Source: Flavobacteriales bacterium (GTDB lineage: Bacteria > Bacteroidota > Bacteroidia > UBA10329). Taken from it: 64,000 nt of DNA. Shown piece by piece: positions 1 through 8,345 of the stretch (its first letter is position 1; each line of letters starts with the position of its first letter). The stretch is from positions 62,001 to 126,000 of the forward strand of contig JAIPBM010000004.1 in assembly GCA_021739695.1 (NCBI GenBank), read 5' to 3'. Made by a program: the position numbers and the translations under genes. Under the pieces are notes generated by a model. That model was not told where the DNA came from. It searched no databases and was given only the letters and a program-made list of their open reading frames with translations.

Positions 1-1638
1 GGAAACCATCACCACTTTCTTAGCTCCAAGCGCAAAACCGTGGTTTCTCCAATTCCGAACTTCTTCTCTGTTAGCTTTCGCGATGTCTTTCAGCGATACG
101 GTTTCTTTAGCTGCGCCCCATTCCTTTTGTTCTAACTCATCGAATAATTCCGAAAATTCAGCATCGTCAAATAGGTCCACCAAGGCATTCGTAACCATGC
201 TGAGTTTCGGGTTGCTTTTGCTCTTCTCCTTCAGTCGGTCGTATTTGCTTTGAATTCCAGTTGTGTCTGGTTCGTCCCAACCCTCAGATGGCTTTGTGCG
301 GGCAAACTGCCCCGGAACGTAGTACTTCTTCATGAGGTCTTGAAGAAGGTCGTGACTCATGTTATCCAGGTCCACATCGTCAGGAAATGCTTGCTTCAAT
401 TTCCAAAGATGCCCTATTGCTAAGACGCATAGTTCTTCGGGTTTCAATTGATAGAAGAGATGGTAAAGTTGCTGAGATTCGCCCTCGATCTGAGAATACC
501 CGGGGTGGATCTGACCGAAGTTGCCCGCAGTTTTGAACTTGGACAACGCATAAAGACTCTGTGCAATTTTCTTTTTCAAGTAGAAGTTTTCCGGATAGGA
601 TCTCAAAAGCAGGAACGAGTTGTAGATGCTGATGATCGGTCTATCGGCTTTCAGGTAAAGGCTCGAAAGTTCAAATCGGCATACGTCTCTTAGCCGAAGA
701 AACTCAGATGCAGAGACCAGATCATCTTTTCCAGAAACGCTGGTTTCTCTCGAAAGATAAAGGCTCATCAACTGCTGTCTTTCTGTTGGACTTGGATGCG
801 TGTCTGAGTTTGATTCCGAGCTTTCCGAAGATTCCACAGGTCTTACCCTGTCCAAATAATAAGAGTCATCAATATGATAATACTCTCGGTCAAAGAAATT
901 CTTGTCGAAGGGAATGTCATCAAACGGAAGATGCGCATAGCGCATCATTTCAAATACGTTGAGCAATGAAGCGCTGCTATAAGAGGTAGCGCTTAGCCGT
1001 TCCCATCCGAGTTTGTCAGCCTCCTTCTCCAGATCTTTCGAATACCTGCTTTTGGCAAGGAGCGTTTCATCAAATGAACCGCGTTTAAAACCGCCCTCAC
1101 CGTTCTTCAGTTCTTCATTCTGTAAGTAGGCATTCAGCACATGATGCTGTGTAAAATGGGCCAGTTCGTGGCAGAGAATAAAGGCAAGTTGTGCTTCATT
1201 CTCCAGTTGAGCCACCAGACCCAAATTCACCAGAATGATTCCATCATCGGTAGTGAATGAATTGACGATGGAAGAACGAACGGCATACACTCGAACCTTG
1301 GCCCGAAGTTCTGGTTCGTTTACCAAAAGCGTGTCCAGTATCTGACCAAGGTAAACGGAGACAGGGTCGTTGAAAAGGACGCGTCCGCTGGCCAGCACCT
1401 GATCGATCAGAAAATTGCTTTCGAGCAGAAAATCGTGCTTGGTCTGCTTGGTGTTTATCCCTTCCTCTGGGTCGTTCAGCTGTTCTTTGGCACGCTCGTA
1501 CTTAAGAGAAGAAGAAGTCGTAAAATCTGTCGGAATCGGCCCTTGGGAACGAAGTGGTTCGTAGGCATCAAACCCCTGCGCGAAGGCCAGGCAATGCAGT
1601 CCAAAAATCACAAGAACGAATTGGAGAAATACGTGCAA
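1..1638 (-). CDS. M48 family zinc metalloprotease, secreted, partial (3' end outside window)
   Basis: Reading the minus strand gives an uninterrupted 546-residue frame that is still open at base 1, so the C-terminus is missing. A TTG at 1638 is the only plausible start: a TGA lies just upstream in frame and the TTG opens directly onto a signal peptide ending CLAFAQ. The protease core is visible: HELAH (zinc ligands His157 and His161, catalytic Glu158), then EKEADKLGW with the third ligand Glu206, then an HPSP motif typical of M48 enzymes. About 270 residues of unrecognised sequence follow. By family it is an envelope protease of the BepA/HtpX-like type. It follows the gene at 1663-2253 by 24 bases and is probably cotranscribed with it. 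Family confident; substrate unknown. Confidence 0.88.
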   Translation of the reverse strand, partial: MHVFLQFVLVIFGLHCLAFAQGFDAYEPLRSQGPIPTDFTTSSSLKYERAKEQLNDPEEGINTKQTKHDFLLESNFLIDQVLASGRVLFNDPVSVYLGQILDTLLVNEPELRAKVRVYAVRSSIVNSFTTDDGIILVNLGLVAQLENEAQLAFILCHELAHFTQHHVLNAYLQNEELKNGEGGFKRGSFDETLLAKSRYSKDLEKEADKLGWERLSATSYSSASLLNVFEMMRYAHLPFDDIPFDKNFFDREYYHIDDSYYLDRVRPVESSESSESNSDTHPSPTERQQLMSLYLSRETSVSGKDDLVSASEFLRLRDVCRFELSSLYLKADRPIISIYNSFLLLRSYPENFYLKKKIAQSLYALSKFKTAGNFGQIHPGYSQIEGESQQLYHLFYQLKPEELCVLAIGHLWKLKQAFPDDVDLDNMSHDLLQDLMKKYYVPGQFARTKPSEGWDEPDTTGIQSKYDRLKEKSKSNPKLSMVTNALVDLFDDAEFSELFDELEQKEWGAAKETVSLKDIAKANREEVRNWRNHGFALGAKKVVMVS

Positions 1639-1662
1639 GTTTCAATTTGTTTGATGAGCAGG

Positions 1663-2253
1663 TTATAACGAAGTGAGAAGATATGCCACAATCGACACAC
1701 TCATCATCACAAGGCCTATCACTACCACAATATTAACGCGAAGAAGCCTCTTTGAAAAAGCTTTTTCGGAAGATGATGTTGCCAACAGGTCGGCAAAAAG
1801 CTCACGATATACTTCTGTAAGACCCGCATTGCCACTTTGTACAATTCTTGTTCGTGCCAAGAAAAGCAACACCGACATGATCAATGCAACAATGGTTGTT
1901 GCAAGAGCCACGTACACTGCTAGCTTATCGTTCGAACCATGGACAAGATCGTTGGAGGTCATTCGCACAATGGTCTCATCATAACTCTTAAAGATCTTGG
2001 CGTCCAACACAACCACTTCTTCTTTCAGTTCCCAAATACGATTCATTCGGTCAAGCCCTGCAGTAAAACCTCCTGTACTGTCCAATTGCAGGTTTTCAAT
2101 CTCCATCATTATTTCAGCACGCTTGTGCTTCAATTCATAGGTTTCGCCAATATCTGCTTTCACCGAAAGACCAGCGAAGCAAAGTAGGAATAGGCCGATT
2201 GTTTTGAGAGTTTCTTTCAACTGAATAAAAAATTGGGAGGATGCCATTTGCAT
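1663..2253 (-). CDS. Hypothetical membrane protein with coiled coil
   Basis: 196 residues. An N-terminal hydrophobic segment (about residues 17-34, LFLLCFAGLSVKA) looks like a signal peptide or anchor. A charged helical stretch (about 38-95) rich in Glu/Lys could form a coiled coil. Two clear transmembrane helices follow (about 111-132 and 172-194), with a short soluble loop between them. I recognise no family. ATG codons lie at 2253 and 2247 and the sequence does not decide between them. It sits 22 bases downstream of tRNA-Val on the same strand and just upstream of the M48 protease, so the three may share a transcript. A membrane partner of the protease is possible but is inference only. 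Confidence 0.7.
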   Translation of the reverse strand: MQMASSQFFIQLKETLKTIGLFLLCFAGLSVKADIGETYELKHKRAEIMMEIENLQLDSTGGFTAGLDRMNRIWELKEEVVVLDAKIFKSYDETIVRMTSNDLVHGSNDKLAVYVALATTIVALIMSVLLFLARTRIVQSGNAGLTEVYRELFADLLATSSSEKAFSKRLLRVNIVVVIGLVMMSVSIVAYLLTSL

Positions 2254-2275
2254 GATAACCTCCCATTTTACTTTG

Positions 2276-2350
2276 TGAGCATTACTGGATTCGAACCAGT
2301 GACCCCCACCCTGTCAAGGTGGTGCTCTAAACCAACTGAGCTAAATGCCC
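2276..2350 (-). tRNA. tRNA-Val (anticodon GAC)
   Basis: The minus strand folds as a 75-nt cloverleaf. The acceptor arm GGGCATT pairs with AATGCTC (one G-U), the D-arm contains TAGCTCAGTTGG, the anticodon stem CCACC/GGTGG encloses the loop TTGACAG (anticodon GAC), and the T-loop is GGTTCGAATCC. The discriminator base is A. CCA is not encoded (CAA follows), so it must be added after transcription. Confidence 0.96.
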
Positions 2351-2467
2351 TAAGACGCGGCAAAAATAGCCTTATCCGTCTAATTGATACTGTTCTCACA
2401 TTCGAAATGTGTAATTTTCGAGCTTGAATTGGTCAAAGTTGGCCGCTAACCGAAATATCTGATTGAA

Positions 2468-4273
2468 ATGCGAAATATCCGCGCGCTTCTAGGTGCGTTT
2501 TCAGCTGCGTTATTATTGTTCTCAAACTCCCAATTGTTCGCTCAGGATAACGTGGGAATCGGCACCACATCACCAGACCCAAGTGCATTGCTTGAAATTC
2601 AGGCGCTGAACAAAGGATTGTTGATTCCTAGAACAGACACGTTGGCGATTACGAATCCTGCCACTGGACTTCTTATCTACACAGTAACCGATAGCAGTTT
2701 CTGGTATTTTGATGGAATTTATTGGAGAAGAGGCATTGGACCAGAAGGCCCAGCAGGTCCGCTCATTCCTGGACTTCAAGGTCAGACCATGCGCTACGAC
2801 ACCGTTTTCTTCAACGATTGGGTGGCGAACAGCTTTATCTGGAACAACGAATATCATGTTGGTATCAATACCGATCAGCCTGATTCGAGCGCTATTCTTC
2901 ATCTGGTTGCCGAGAACAAAGGTTTCCTTGCTCCGCAGATGGACAAGAACTCACGGGATAACATACCTAATCCCGCGGTCGGGCTCGTTATCGTAAATAC
3001 TACAGACAGCACGGTCGATTACTATAATGGATCTTGCTGGCTTCCAACCTTTGCGGAAGATTGCAATTCGTGCTACTTAAGTGTTACACCAAGCAGCTTG
3101 GCAGACACCATCGATAGGGTGATATCTCAAACACAAAACCTTTCCTTGGATATTGTTCAAACGGCTGGTAATCCGCAGCAGCTGGCCATTACCTTGCTAA
3201 CTACGCTTCCGAGTGGATTGACAGCGACCATCACTCCAAATCCTGCACCGTCTACTGGCGTTGTAGACATCGAGTTCTTCGCTACACCTTTTGCTCCCGC
3301 AGGCACGTATCCGATTGTATTGCAAGTGCTTTGCAACAATAGCACCTACAATATTGTGTATTCCCTTACCATTTTGCCTTGCTACGAAGTGCCGGTCATC
3401 AATACGACCAACAACTATGATCTTGGAACAGATTTCTACAATCTTTATCCTAACGCACCTACCACTTCACCAGTTTGCGTGGTTTGCCTGATCGGATCAG
3501 GAGTCGAAATCTCGAGCCCAACAACTGCTGATCCTGCTTTCAGTACAGGAAATCTTCCAGCAGGTTCGCTGGTTGCCATTGTGAACAATGGAAACATTCT
3601 TGGTCGTGGAGGTGATGGTGGCGATGCCTACGATCCTGCTTTGGGATTGACAGGAGAAGGAGAGGATGGCGGAACGGCCATTGATCTTACGCTGAGTGCA
3701 GATATTGTCAACAACTTCAACATCTTCGGTGGAGGAGGTGGTGGTGGTTCCATGGCTTTCTCTATCAGCACAGGAAACTTGATTCCTCCTCCAGCCCCAG
3801 CATTCGGATTCTTTCTTGGAGCCGGTGGTGGTGGTGGTGCTAACCTTGGAGAGGGAGGTTCTCAACCGAATGGTCTTATCGGACTATCGTTCTACAGTGG
3901 CGGAACAGATGGAACTGGTGGTCAGTTCGGTGTTCCTGGGCAAGGTGGAATCCTCAATTTTCCTATCACATTTGCCATTGGACCTGCGCAAGTTGATATC
4001 AACCCAAATGCAATTGGAGGAAATGGTGGACCTTACGGATATCCTGGTACGCAAGGAGTTTTCCAGATAACCATTTCGGTGAGTGTGGTCGTGAATATTC
4101 CTTTCATCGGACCGATCGTGGTTCCAGTTGTTACGAATCTTAGCATTCCGATTCCAGCGCCACCGCCAGCAGCTGGTGCAGGAGGATATGCGGTAAAACG
4201 CAATGGTTTCACCACCAACATTCCAGACAATCTTTACAATACATCATTCTTGAGAGGAACGGTTGGACCGTGA
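2468..4273 (+). CDS. Secreted glycine-rich protein with two tail-type repeats
   Basis: 601 residues with a signal peptide ending LFAQ (about residue 26). Two diverged copies of a 60-residue unit follow (about 29-88 and 131-191). Each opens VGI(G/N)T, contains a SA(I/L)L..(Q/E) stretch and a G(L/F)L(I/A)P motif, then G(L)(L/V)I and ends in a Tyr/Trp-rich DG/NGxxW turn. This unit is common at the N-terminus of large exported Bacteroidota proteins. A short collagen-like GPEGPAGP lies at 91-98. The middle resembles an Ig-like fold, and the C-terminal third is Gly-rich (GGGGGG runs) and Pro/Ile-rich, ending VGP. No catalytic motif and no evident T9SS sorting domain. A surface or adhesive role is inference. 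Confidence 0.8.
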   Translation: MRNIRALLGAFSAALLLFSNSQLFAQDNVGIGTTSPDPSALLEIQALNKGLLIPRTDTLAITNPATGLLIYTVTDSSFWYFDGIYWRRGIGPEGPAGPLIPGLQGQTMRYDTVFFNDWVANSFIWNNEYHVGINTDQPDSSAILHLVAENKGFLAPQMDKNSRDNIPNPAVGLVIVNTTDSTVDYYNGSCWLPTFAEDCNSCYLSVTPSSLADTIDRVISQTQNLSLDIVQTAGNPQQLAITLLTTLPSGLTATITPNPAPSTGVVDIEFFATPFAPAGTYPIVLQVLCNNSTYNIVYSLTILPCYEVPVINTTNNYDLGTDFYNLYPNAPTTSPVCVVCLIGSGVEISSPTTADPAFSTGNLPAGSLVAIVNNGNILGRGGDGGDAYDPALGLTGEGEDGGTAIDLTLSADIVNNFNIFGGGGGGGSMAFSISTGNLIPPPAPAFGFFLGAGGGGGANLGEGGSQPNGLIGLSFYSGGTDGTGGQFGVPGQGGILNFPITFAIGPAQVDINPNAIGGNGGPYGYPGTQGVFQITISVSVVVNIPFIGPIVVPVVTNLSIPIPAPPPAAGAGGYAVKRNGFTTNIPDNLYNTSFLRGTVGP

Positions 4274-4293
4274 TCTGAATATCGAATTTGAAA

Positions 4294-4875
4294 ATGAGAA
4301 CTATGAAAATCGCACATGTATTTATTGCCTTGTTGGCCGCTAATTGGGCAGTAGCGCAGAGTTTTGAAGGTGTAATCACCATGAATACTACCAACGAAGC
4401 CATGAAGGAGAACGCTTCGGTTACGTGGTATATAAAAGGTGAACGGAGCAGAATGGAAGTTGCATCCAAAGCGGGAGAGCACAATACGCAGTATGTTCTG
4501 GTAGCCGATGCTAAAGGGACTGACCTTATTGCTGATGACCACATTACTCCGGTGCCGCCAACTGCATTGAAAACGGAGATGGCCAATCTGCAACTGGTAT
4601 CTAAAAGAGAAGGCGTTATGGTAAATGGATTCACCTGCGTACAGGAGGTTTATACTGATGGAGTGAATCAGGTAACCTATTGGCTCAGCACAGAGTCAGG
4701 GCTTTCATTCAACGATCTTCCAGCGGTTTTTAGAAAGAACATGCCACGAATTGAGTCTGCTGGATTTCCAGTGAAAATGGAAAAGCGAGACGCAGCAGGC
4801 AAAGTCGTTGTATCACAAGATGTGTTGAGCGTGGCCGCTGCAAAAGTGGACGATTCTAAGTTTGAAAGACGTTAA
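4294..4875 (+). CDS. DUF4412-like periplasmic protein
   Basis: 193 residues from the ATG at 4294; a second ATG at 4303 (MKIAHVF) is equally possible. An upstream in-frame TTG at 4288 is unlikely to be used. The signal peptide ends AVAQ. The mature part has the beta-rich pattern FEGVITM...WYIKGERSRMEV, then VLVADAKGTDLI, then a methionine/lysine-poor C-terminal half ending SKFERR. This matches my recollection of DUF4412-type proteins, which are exported Bacteroidota proteins of unknown function that respond to methionine-rich or metal contexts in only a few cases. It starts 20 bases after the preceding gene and may be cotranscribed with it. Function unknown. Confidence 0.72.
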   Translation: MRTMKIAHVFIALLAANWAVAQSFEGVITMNTTNEAMKENASVTWYIKGERSRMEVASKAGEHNTQYVLVADAKGTDLIADDHITPVPPTALKTEMANLQLVSKREGVMVNGFTCVQEVYTDGVNQVTYWLSTESGLSFNDLPAVFRKNMPRIESAGFPVKMEKRDAAGKVVVSQDVLSVAAAKVDDSKFERR

Positions 4876-4947
4876 AATAAATAGCAATTGAATAAAAGAA
4901 CGGTGTGTCATTGGCATGCCGTTTTTTGTATCTGATAATTCCTTGAG

Positions 4948-6093
4948 ATGAAGAAACTTCTGAATGTGTTGAAATGGACCGGATTGGTCATAGTTGCCGT
5001 TGTGGCAGTGCTCTATTTTTCTGGCAACCAATTTCTGCTGAAAGGAGTTTGGGCTGCTTACTTGCATGGAAATACTTCTGCAACCATCAGTGATGCACAG
5101 TTTTTCGATACACGGACAATTGAGGCAGGAACTCCAGCCCCATGGAAAGTGTCCGATTTCTATTACGAATGGGATATTTCTGGAGACCTTAGAAAGTCGT
5201 TGGAGTCGACTGAAACCGTTGCTTTTCTGATGGTAAAGGATGGCGAGATCGTGTTTGAGGAATATTGGGATGATTACTCAGACTCATCGCGCAGCAATTC
5301 TTTCAGTATGGCCAAAAGCATTACCACCATGCTTACGCAATGCGCCATTCAAGATGGCTTCATCCCTAGATGGGATACCAAAGTGAAGGATTATCTGCCC
5401 ACCTTGAAAGGCGAGTTTGCCGATGAATTGACGCTGCGTCACCTCAGCACTATGACAGCTGGTTTGGATTTCAATGAGCACTACAGCAATCCATTTGATA
5501 TTACCGCCAAACTCTATTATGGGCCAGATGCCGAGAAATTGATGTTGGAGGAAGTTCCCGTGATTCGAAAACCAGGATTAGGTTCATACGAATATCAAAG
5601 TGGTGCTACGCAGCTTTTAGGTCTGTGCGTGACAAAGGCAACAGGCAAACATTTGGCCGAATACGCATCAGAAAAACTGTGGAAGCCACTTGGAGCAACA
5701 CATTCGGCCGAATGGAGTTTGGACAGGAAGGATGGGAACGAATTGGCGTTCTGTTGCTTCAACTCCAATGCACGCGATTTTGCCCGATTCGGACAGATGA
5801 TGCTGCAAAAAGGAAATTACAATGGCTCTCAGATTTTGGACACAGCCTTTGTTGATACAGCCACTGTTCCGTTTGATGTGGCCTATTACGGTCACAGCTT
5901 TTGGATGACTGATGAGTATGGAACCCACATTTTCTACCAACGAGGCATTCTTGGACAATACATCATTGTCATTCCAGAATACAACATGGTTGTGGTTCGC
6001 TTAGGCCAAAAACGCGAGGCTAGCGTAGACAATCACTCGGCTGATTTCCGGGTGATCGTGGAGGAGGTTTTGAAAGGGTTGAGGGGAGAATAA
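4948..6093 (+). CDS. Serine hydrolase, beta-lactamase/CubicO family, membrane-anchored
   Basis: 381 residues. A hydrophobic N-terminal helix (about residues 11-28) should anchor the enzyme with its catalytic domain in the periplasm. The class C beta-lactamase fold is marked by SMAK (Ser120 nucleophile, Lys123) and by YQS (Tyr216-Ser218, the YxN-like motif); the third motif probably lies in the HSFWMTDEYGTH region near the C-terminus. Family members hydrolyse esters, amides or D-amino-acid peptides. The substrate cannot be read from the sequence. The gene stands alone, with 72 bases upstream of the ATG and its stop 27 bases before the next gene. Family assignment is solid; any link to antibiotic resistance would be unsupported. 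Confidence 0.87.
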   Translation: MKKLLNVLKWTGLVIVAVVAVLYFSGNQFLLKGVWAAYLHGNTSATISDAQFFDTRTIEAGTPAPWKVSDFYYEWDISGDLRKSLESTETVAFLMVKDGEIVFEEYWDDYSDSSRSNSFSMAKSITTMLTQCAIQDGFIPRWDTKVKDYLPTLKGEFADELTLRHLSTMTAGLDFNEHYSNPFDITAKLYYGPDAEKLMLEEVPVIRKPGLGSYEYQSGATQLLGLCVTKATGKHLAEYASEKLWKPLGATHSAEWSLDRKDGNELAFCCFNSNARDFARFGQMMLQKGNYNGSQILDTAFVDTATVPFDVAYYGHSFWMTDEYGTHIFYQRGILGQYIIVIPEYNMVVVRLGQKREASVDNHSADFRVIVEEVLKGLRGE

Positions 6094-6104
6094 TGTTGTG
6101 TTCT

Positions 6105-6112
6105 TATCTTTG
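6105..6112 (+). promoter_or_regulatory. Bacteroidota -7 box (TATCTTTG) for the kinase-like gene
   Basis: TATCTTTG matches the Bacteroidota -7 consensus TAnnTTTG exactly and ends 8 bases before the ATG at 6121, implying a very short or absent leader. A TTG at 6079-6081 is 23 bases upstream, a little far for an ideal -33 box. Confidence 0.5.
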
Positions 6113-6120
6113 CACATTAA

Positions 6121-6759
6121 ATGTCAAACGGACTCAAGCATGAGCTACAAAATGTCATTTCAGGAACGAGCCAAGTTAGGTTCGGAGCAACTATCCAATC
6201 AGTCATTGGTTACCTTGGATCAGGCGCGCGTGCAGGCTCAACGGCTGAAGACAGAGAGCAGGTCAAAGATCAGGAAGGTCGGTCAATAAGGGAGTTTGCC
6301 ATCGCCTGTGGGCTTTGGTCACATCAGGTTGATACTTCCAAATACGTAAGCGAGGGTGCTGAACAGAAAGTCTACCTCCGCGATTCCGAACACGTACTGA
6401 AGTTGAACGATGCCATTTACTTTGAGACTTGGCGTGACTATTTACGTAATCTATTGTTGCATAACTATTTCTTTCCTGATACAGCGTACGAGCTTATCGG
6501 TTTCACAGAGATAGATAACACACTTTTTGCATCGGTTCAGCAAGCGTATGTTATCAGCACAACTCCAACCGACCTTACGAAGGTTCGGGAGTTCATGGAG
6601 GCAAATGGTTTCATAAATACTCGGAATAATGATTACTTGAATAGCGCTTTGGGTGTGATCCTTGAGGACCTGCATGACGAGAACGTACTGACCCAGAACG
6701 GAATACTCTATTTTATCGATACAGTTTTCTACCTGACCGAGGGGTTTTGGGTCGAGTAG
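6121..6759 (+). CDS. Polyvalent-protein-type Ser/Thr/Tyr kinase-like protein
   Basis: 212 residues, no signal peptide or membrane helix. The central part (about 75-140) reads SEGAEQKVYL...VLKLNDAIYFETW...LLHNYFFPDT, and the C-terminal part has LEDLHDENVL followed by FIDTVFYL. I recognise this as the compact kinase-like domain described for 'polyvalent' proteins of phages and conjugative elements: VLKL carries the presumed ATP-binding Lys, HDEN the catalytic loop and FIDT a DFG-like Asp. Here it is a stand-alone protein. The first 50 residues (MSNGLKHELQNVISG...) form a separate helical segment. Neighbours are ordinary chromosomal genes; its stop is 5 bases from the convergent nupC-like stop. 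Activity is inferred from motifs only. Confidence 0.68.
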   Translation: MSNGLKHELQNVISGTSQVRFGATIQSVIGYLGSGARAGSTAEDREQVKDQEGRSIREFAIACGLWSHQVDTSKYVSEGAEQKVYLRDSEHVLKLNDAIYFETWRDYLRNLLLHNYFFPDTAYELIGFTEIDNTLFASVQQAYVISTTPTDLTKVREFMEANGFINTRNNDYLNSALGVILEDLHDENVLTQNGILYFIDTVFYLTEGFWVE

Positions 6760-6764
6760 TTGGC

Positions 6765-8168
6765 CTACGATAGGAACATCCCCACCAGCACAGCGGTGAA
6801 AAGACACGCGAGCGTTCCACCAAGAAGGGCACGCAATCCGAGTTTGGAGAGCAATCCTTTGCGGTTAGGAATAAGAGTGCCTATTCCTCCAATTTGAATG
6901 CCGATAGAGGCAAAGTTGGAGAAGCCACAAAGGATGTACGTGGCCATGATCATCGATTTCTCGTGAACGAACAAACCACCGAATTTCATTTCGCCAAGCG
7001 TTTTATAAGCGTAGAATTCGTTGAGGATGGTTTTTTCTCCCAAGAGCTGACCGACCAGGAAAATATCTTCTGTTGGAACGCCCATCAACCAAGCAATTGG
7101 CGCAAAGGTGTATCCTACTAGAAACTGAAAGCTCAGGCCGTCAAATGCTGTACGGGCTGCAACAATATCATTAAGTGTTGTCCAGTTTCCCAGCCAGCCA
7201 ATTTGCCATCGGTTGGCAAAATAATCGAAACCGCTGAATCCTCCAATCCAGTCTCCGAGAATCCAATTTCCCATATAAACGAATGCCGTGAACACGAGCA
7301 GCATGGCACCTACGTTCACTGCCAGTTTAACGCCATCGGACGTTCCGTTTGCCACCGCTTCCAGCACGTTTGCGCCCATTTTATCCTTGCTGATCTCCAT
7401 GCTTTCATTGAACTCTTCCTTTTCAGGAATAAGCAACTTGGCCGCAACTACCGCTGCTGGAGCCGACATGACCGAAGCCGCCAACAAATGCTTGGCAAAA
7501 AGTACTTGTTCTACAGGATCTTCGCCTCCTAAAAAACCGATGTATGCAGCCAAAACACCTCCCGCAATGGTGGCCATTCCACCCGTCATCAAACACATTA
7601 TCTCGCTCTTGGTCATCTTTTCCAAGTAGGGTTTGATGAGGAACGGAGATTCTGTTTGACCAAGAAAAATGTTGCCGGCAGCTGCCAGACTTTCGGCACC
7701 CGAAAGCTTCATGGTCTTCTTCATGATCCATGCAAACACATAAACCACTTTTTGCAGTAGACCTACGTAGTACAATAGGCTGGTAAGCGCAGAAAAGAAC
7801 ACGATGGTTGGTAGAATTCTGAAGGCAAAACTGATGACTGCCACCTCGGAACTTCCCGTAACGAAGGATGAGAACAGAAAATCTGTCCCGAAATCGGTGA
7901 AGGAAATGACCTTGACAAAACCTTGGCCTACCACATCAAAAACGTGTTGCACCGCGCTGACCTTCAGGATGCCAATGGCAAGAACGAGTTGGATCAACAG
8001 GCCCGTTCCGATCAATTTCCAGTTGATGGCCTTCTTATCCTCGCTAAAAAGGTATCCGATGGCAACTAATACCGCAACCCCAACAAGTCCACGTCCGATG
8101 CCCATGGCAGAAATGCCAGCATCCAATAATGGAACATTCAACAATAAATGAGCACTACAATTTGTCAT
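6765..8168 (-). CDS. nupC: Concentrative nucleoside transporter (NupC/CNT family)
   Basis: 467 residues, strongly hydrophobic with about ten transmembrane helices. The family landmark GQTESP is at residues 170-175, preceded by the AESLAAAGNIFLG helix hairpin. A second conserved motif, GEKTILNEF, lies near residue 375; the two hairpins together form the nucleoside and cation site in known CNT structures. Such proteins import nucleosides with Na+ or H+. The ATG at 8168 gives a normal-length protein with a short amphipathic N-terminus. The gene is convergent with the kinase-like gene (5 bases between the stops). The specific substrate and coupling ion are not decided by what I can see. Confidence 0.93.
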   Translation of the reverse strand: MTNCSAHLLLNVPLLDAGISAMGIGRGLVGVAVLVAIGYLFSEDKKAINWKLIGTGLLIQLVLAIGILKVSAVQHVFDVVGQGFVKVISFTDFGTDFLFSSFVTGSSEVAVISFAFRILPTIVFFSALTSLLYYVGLLQKVVYVFAWIMKKTMKLSGAESLAAAGNIFLGQTESPFLIKPYLEKMTKSEIMCLMTGGMATIAGGVLAAYIGFLGGEDPVEQVLFAKHLLAASVMSAPAAVVAAKLLIPEKEEFNESMEISKDKMGANVLEAVANGTSDGVKLAVNVGAMLLVFTAFVYMGNWILGDWIGGFSGFDYFANRWQIGWLGNWTTLNDIVAARTAFDGLSFQFLVGYTFAPIAWLMGVPTEDIFLVGQLLGEKTILNEFYAYKTLGEMKFGGLFVHEKSMIMATYILCGFSNFASIGIQIGGIGTLIPNRKGLLSKLGLRALLGGTLACLFTAVLVGMFLS

Positions 8169-8224
8169 CCTATTTCGTTCCCTTAATTGAACCTTTCAAG
8201 GATAAGGAATTTTGTTGGCTTTGT

Positions 8225-8338
8225 TCAGAACGTGAAGCTCACATTTATATATCCGTTAATTCCCGGACGGGCAATGCCACCCCAATCGAGATGCTTGTTA
8301 TTTGCTTGGTTTTGGACACCCCTGTATTTGAATAACAT
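8225..8338 (-). pseudogene. Possible C-terminal remnant of an outer-membrane receptor
   Basis: A 37-codon frame starting ATG at 8338, 7 bases beyond the stop of the di-haem gene, ends ...RPGINGYINVSFTF-stop. The pattern (Trp-Gly-Gly turn, RPG, alternating residues, terminal Phe) is that of the last beta-strands of a TonB-dependent receptor. No upstream receptor sequence remains, because the preceding bases belong to the di-haem gene in another frame. I read it as the stump left by a deletion, although a tiny independent gene cannot be excluded. Confidence 0.4.
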
Positions 8339-8345
8339 GACGATT

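Noticed and set aside
6098-6289. 63-codon frame overlapping the start of the kinase-like gene
   Set aside because: Starts inside the -7 box and lacks similarity to anything I know; the overlapping frame carries the kinase motifs.
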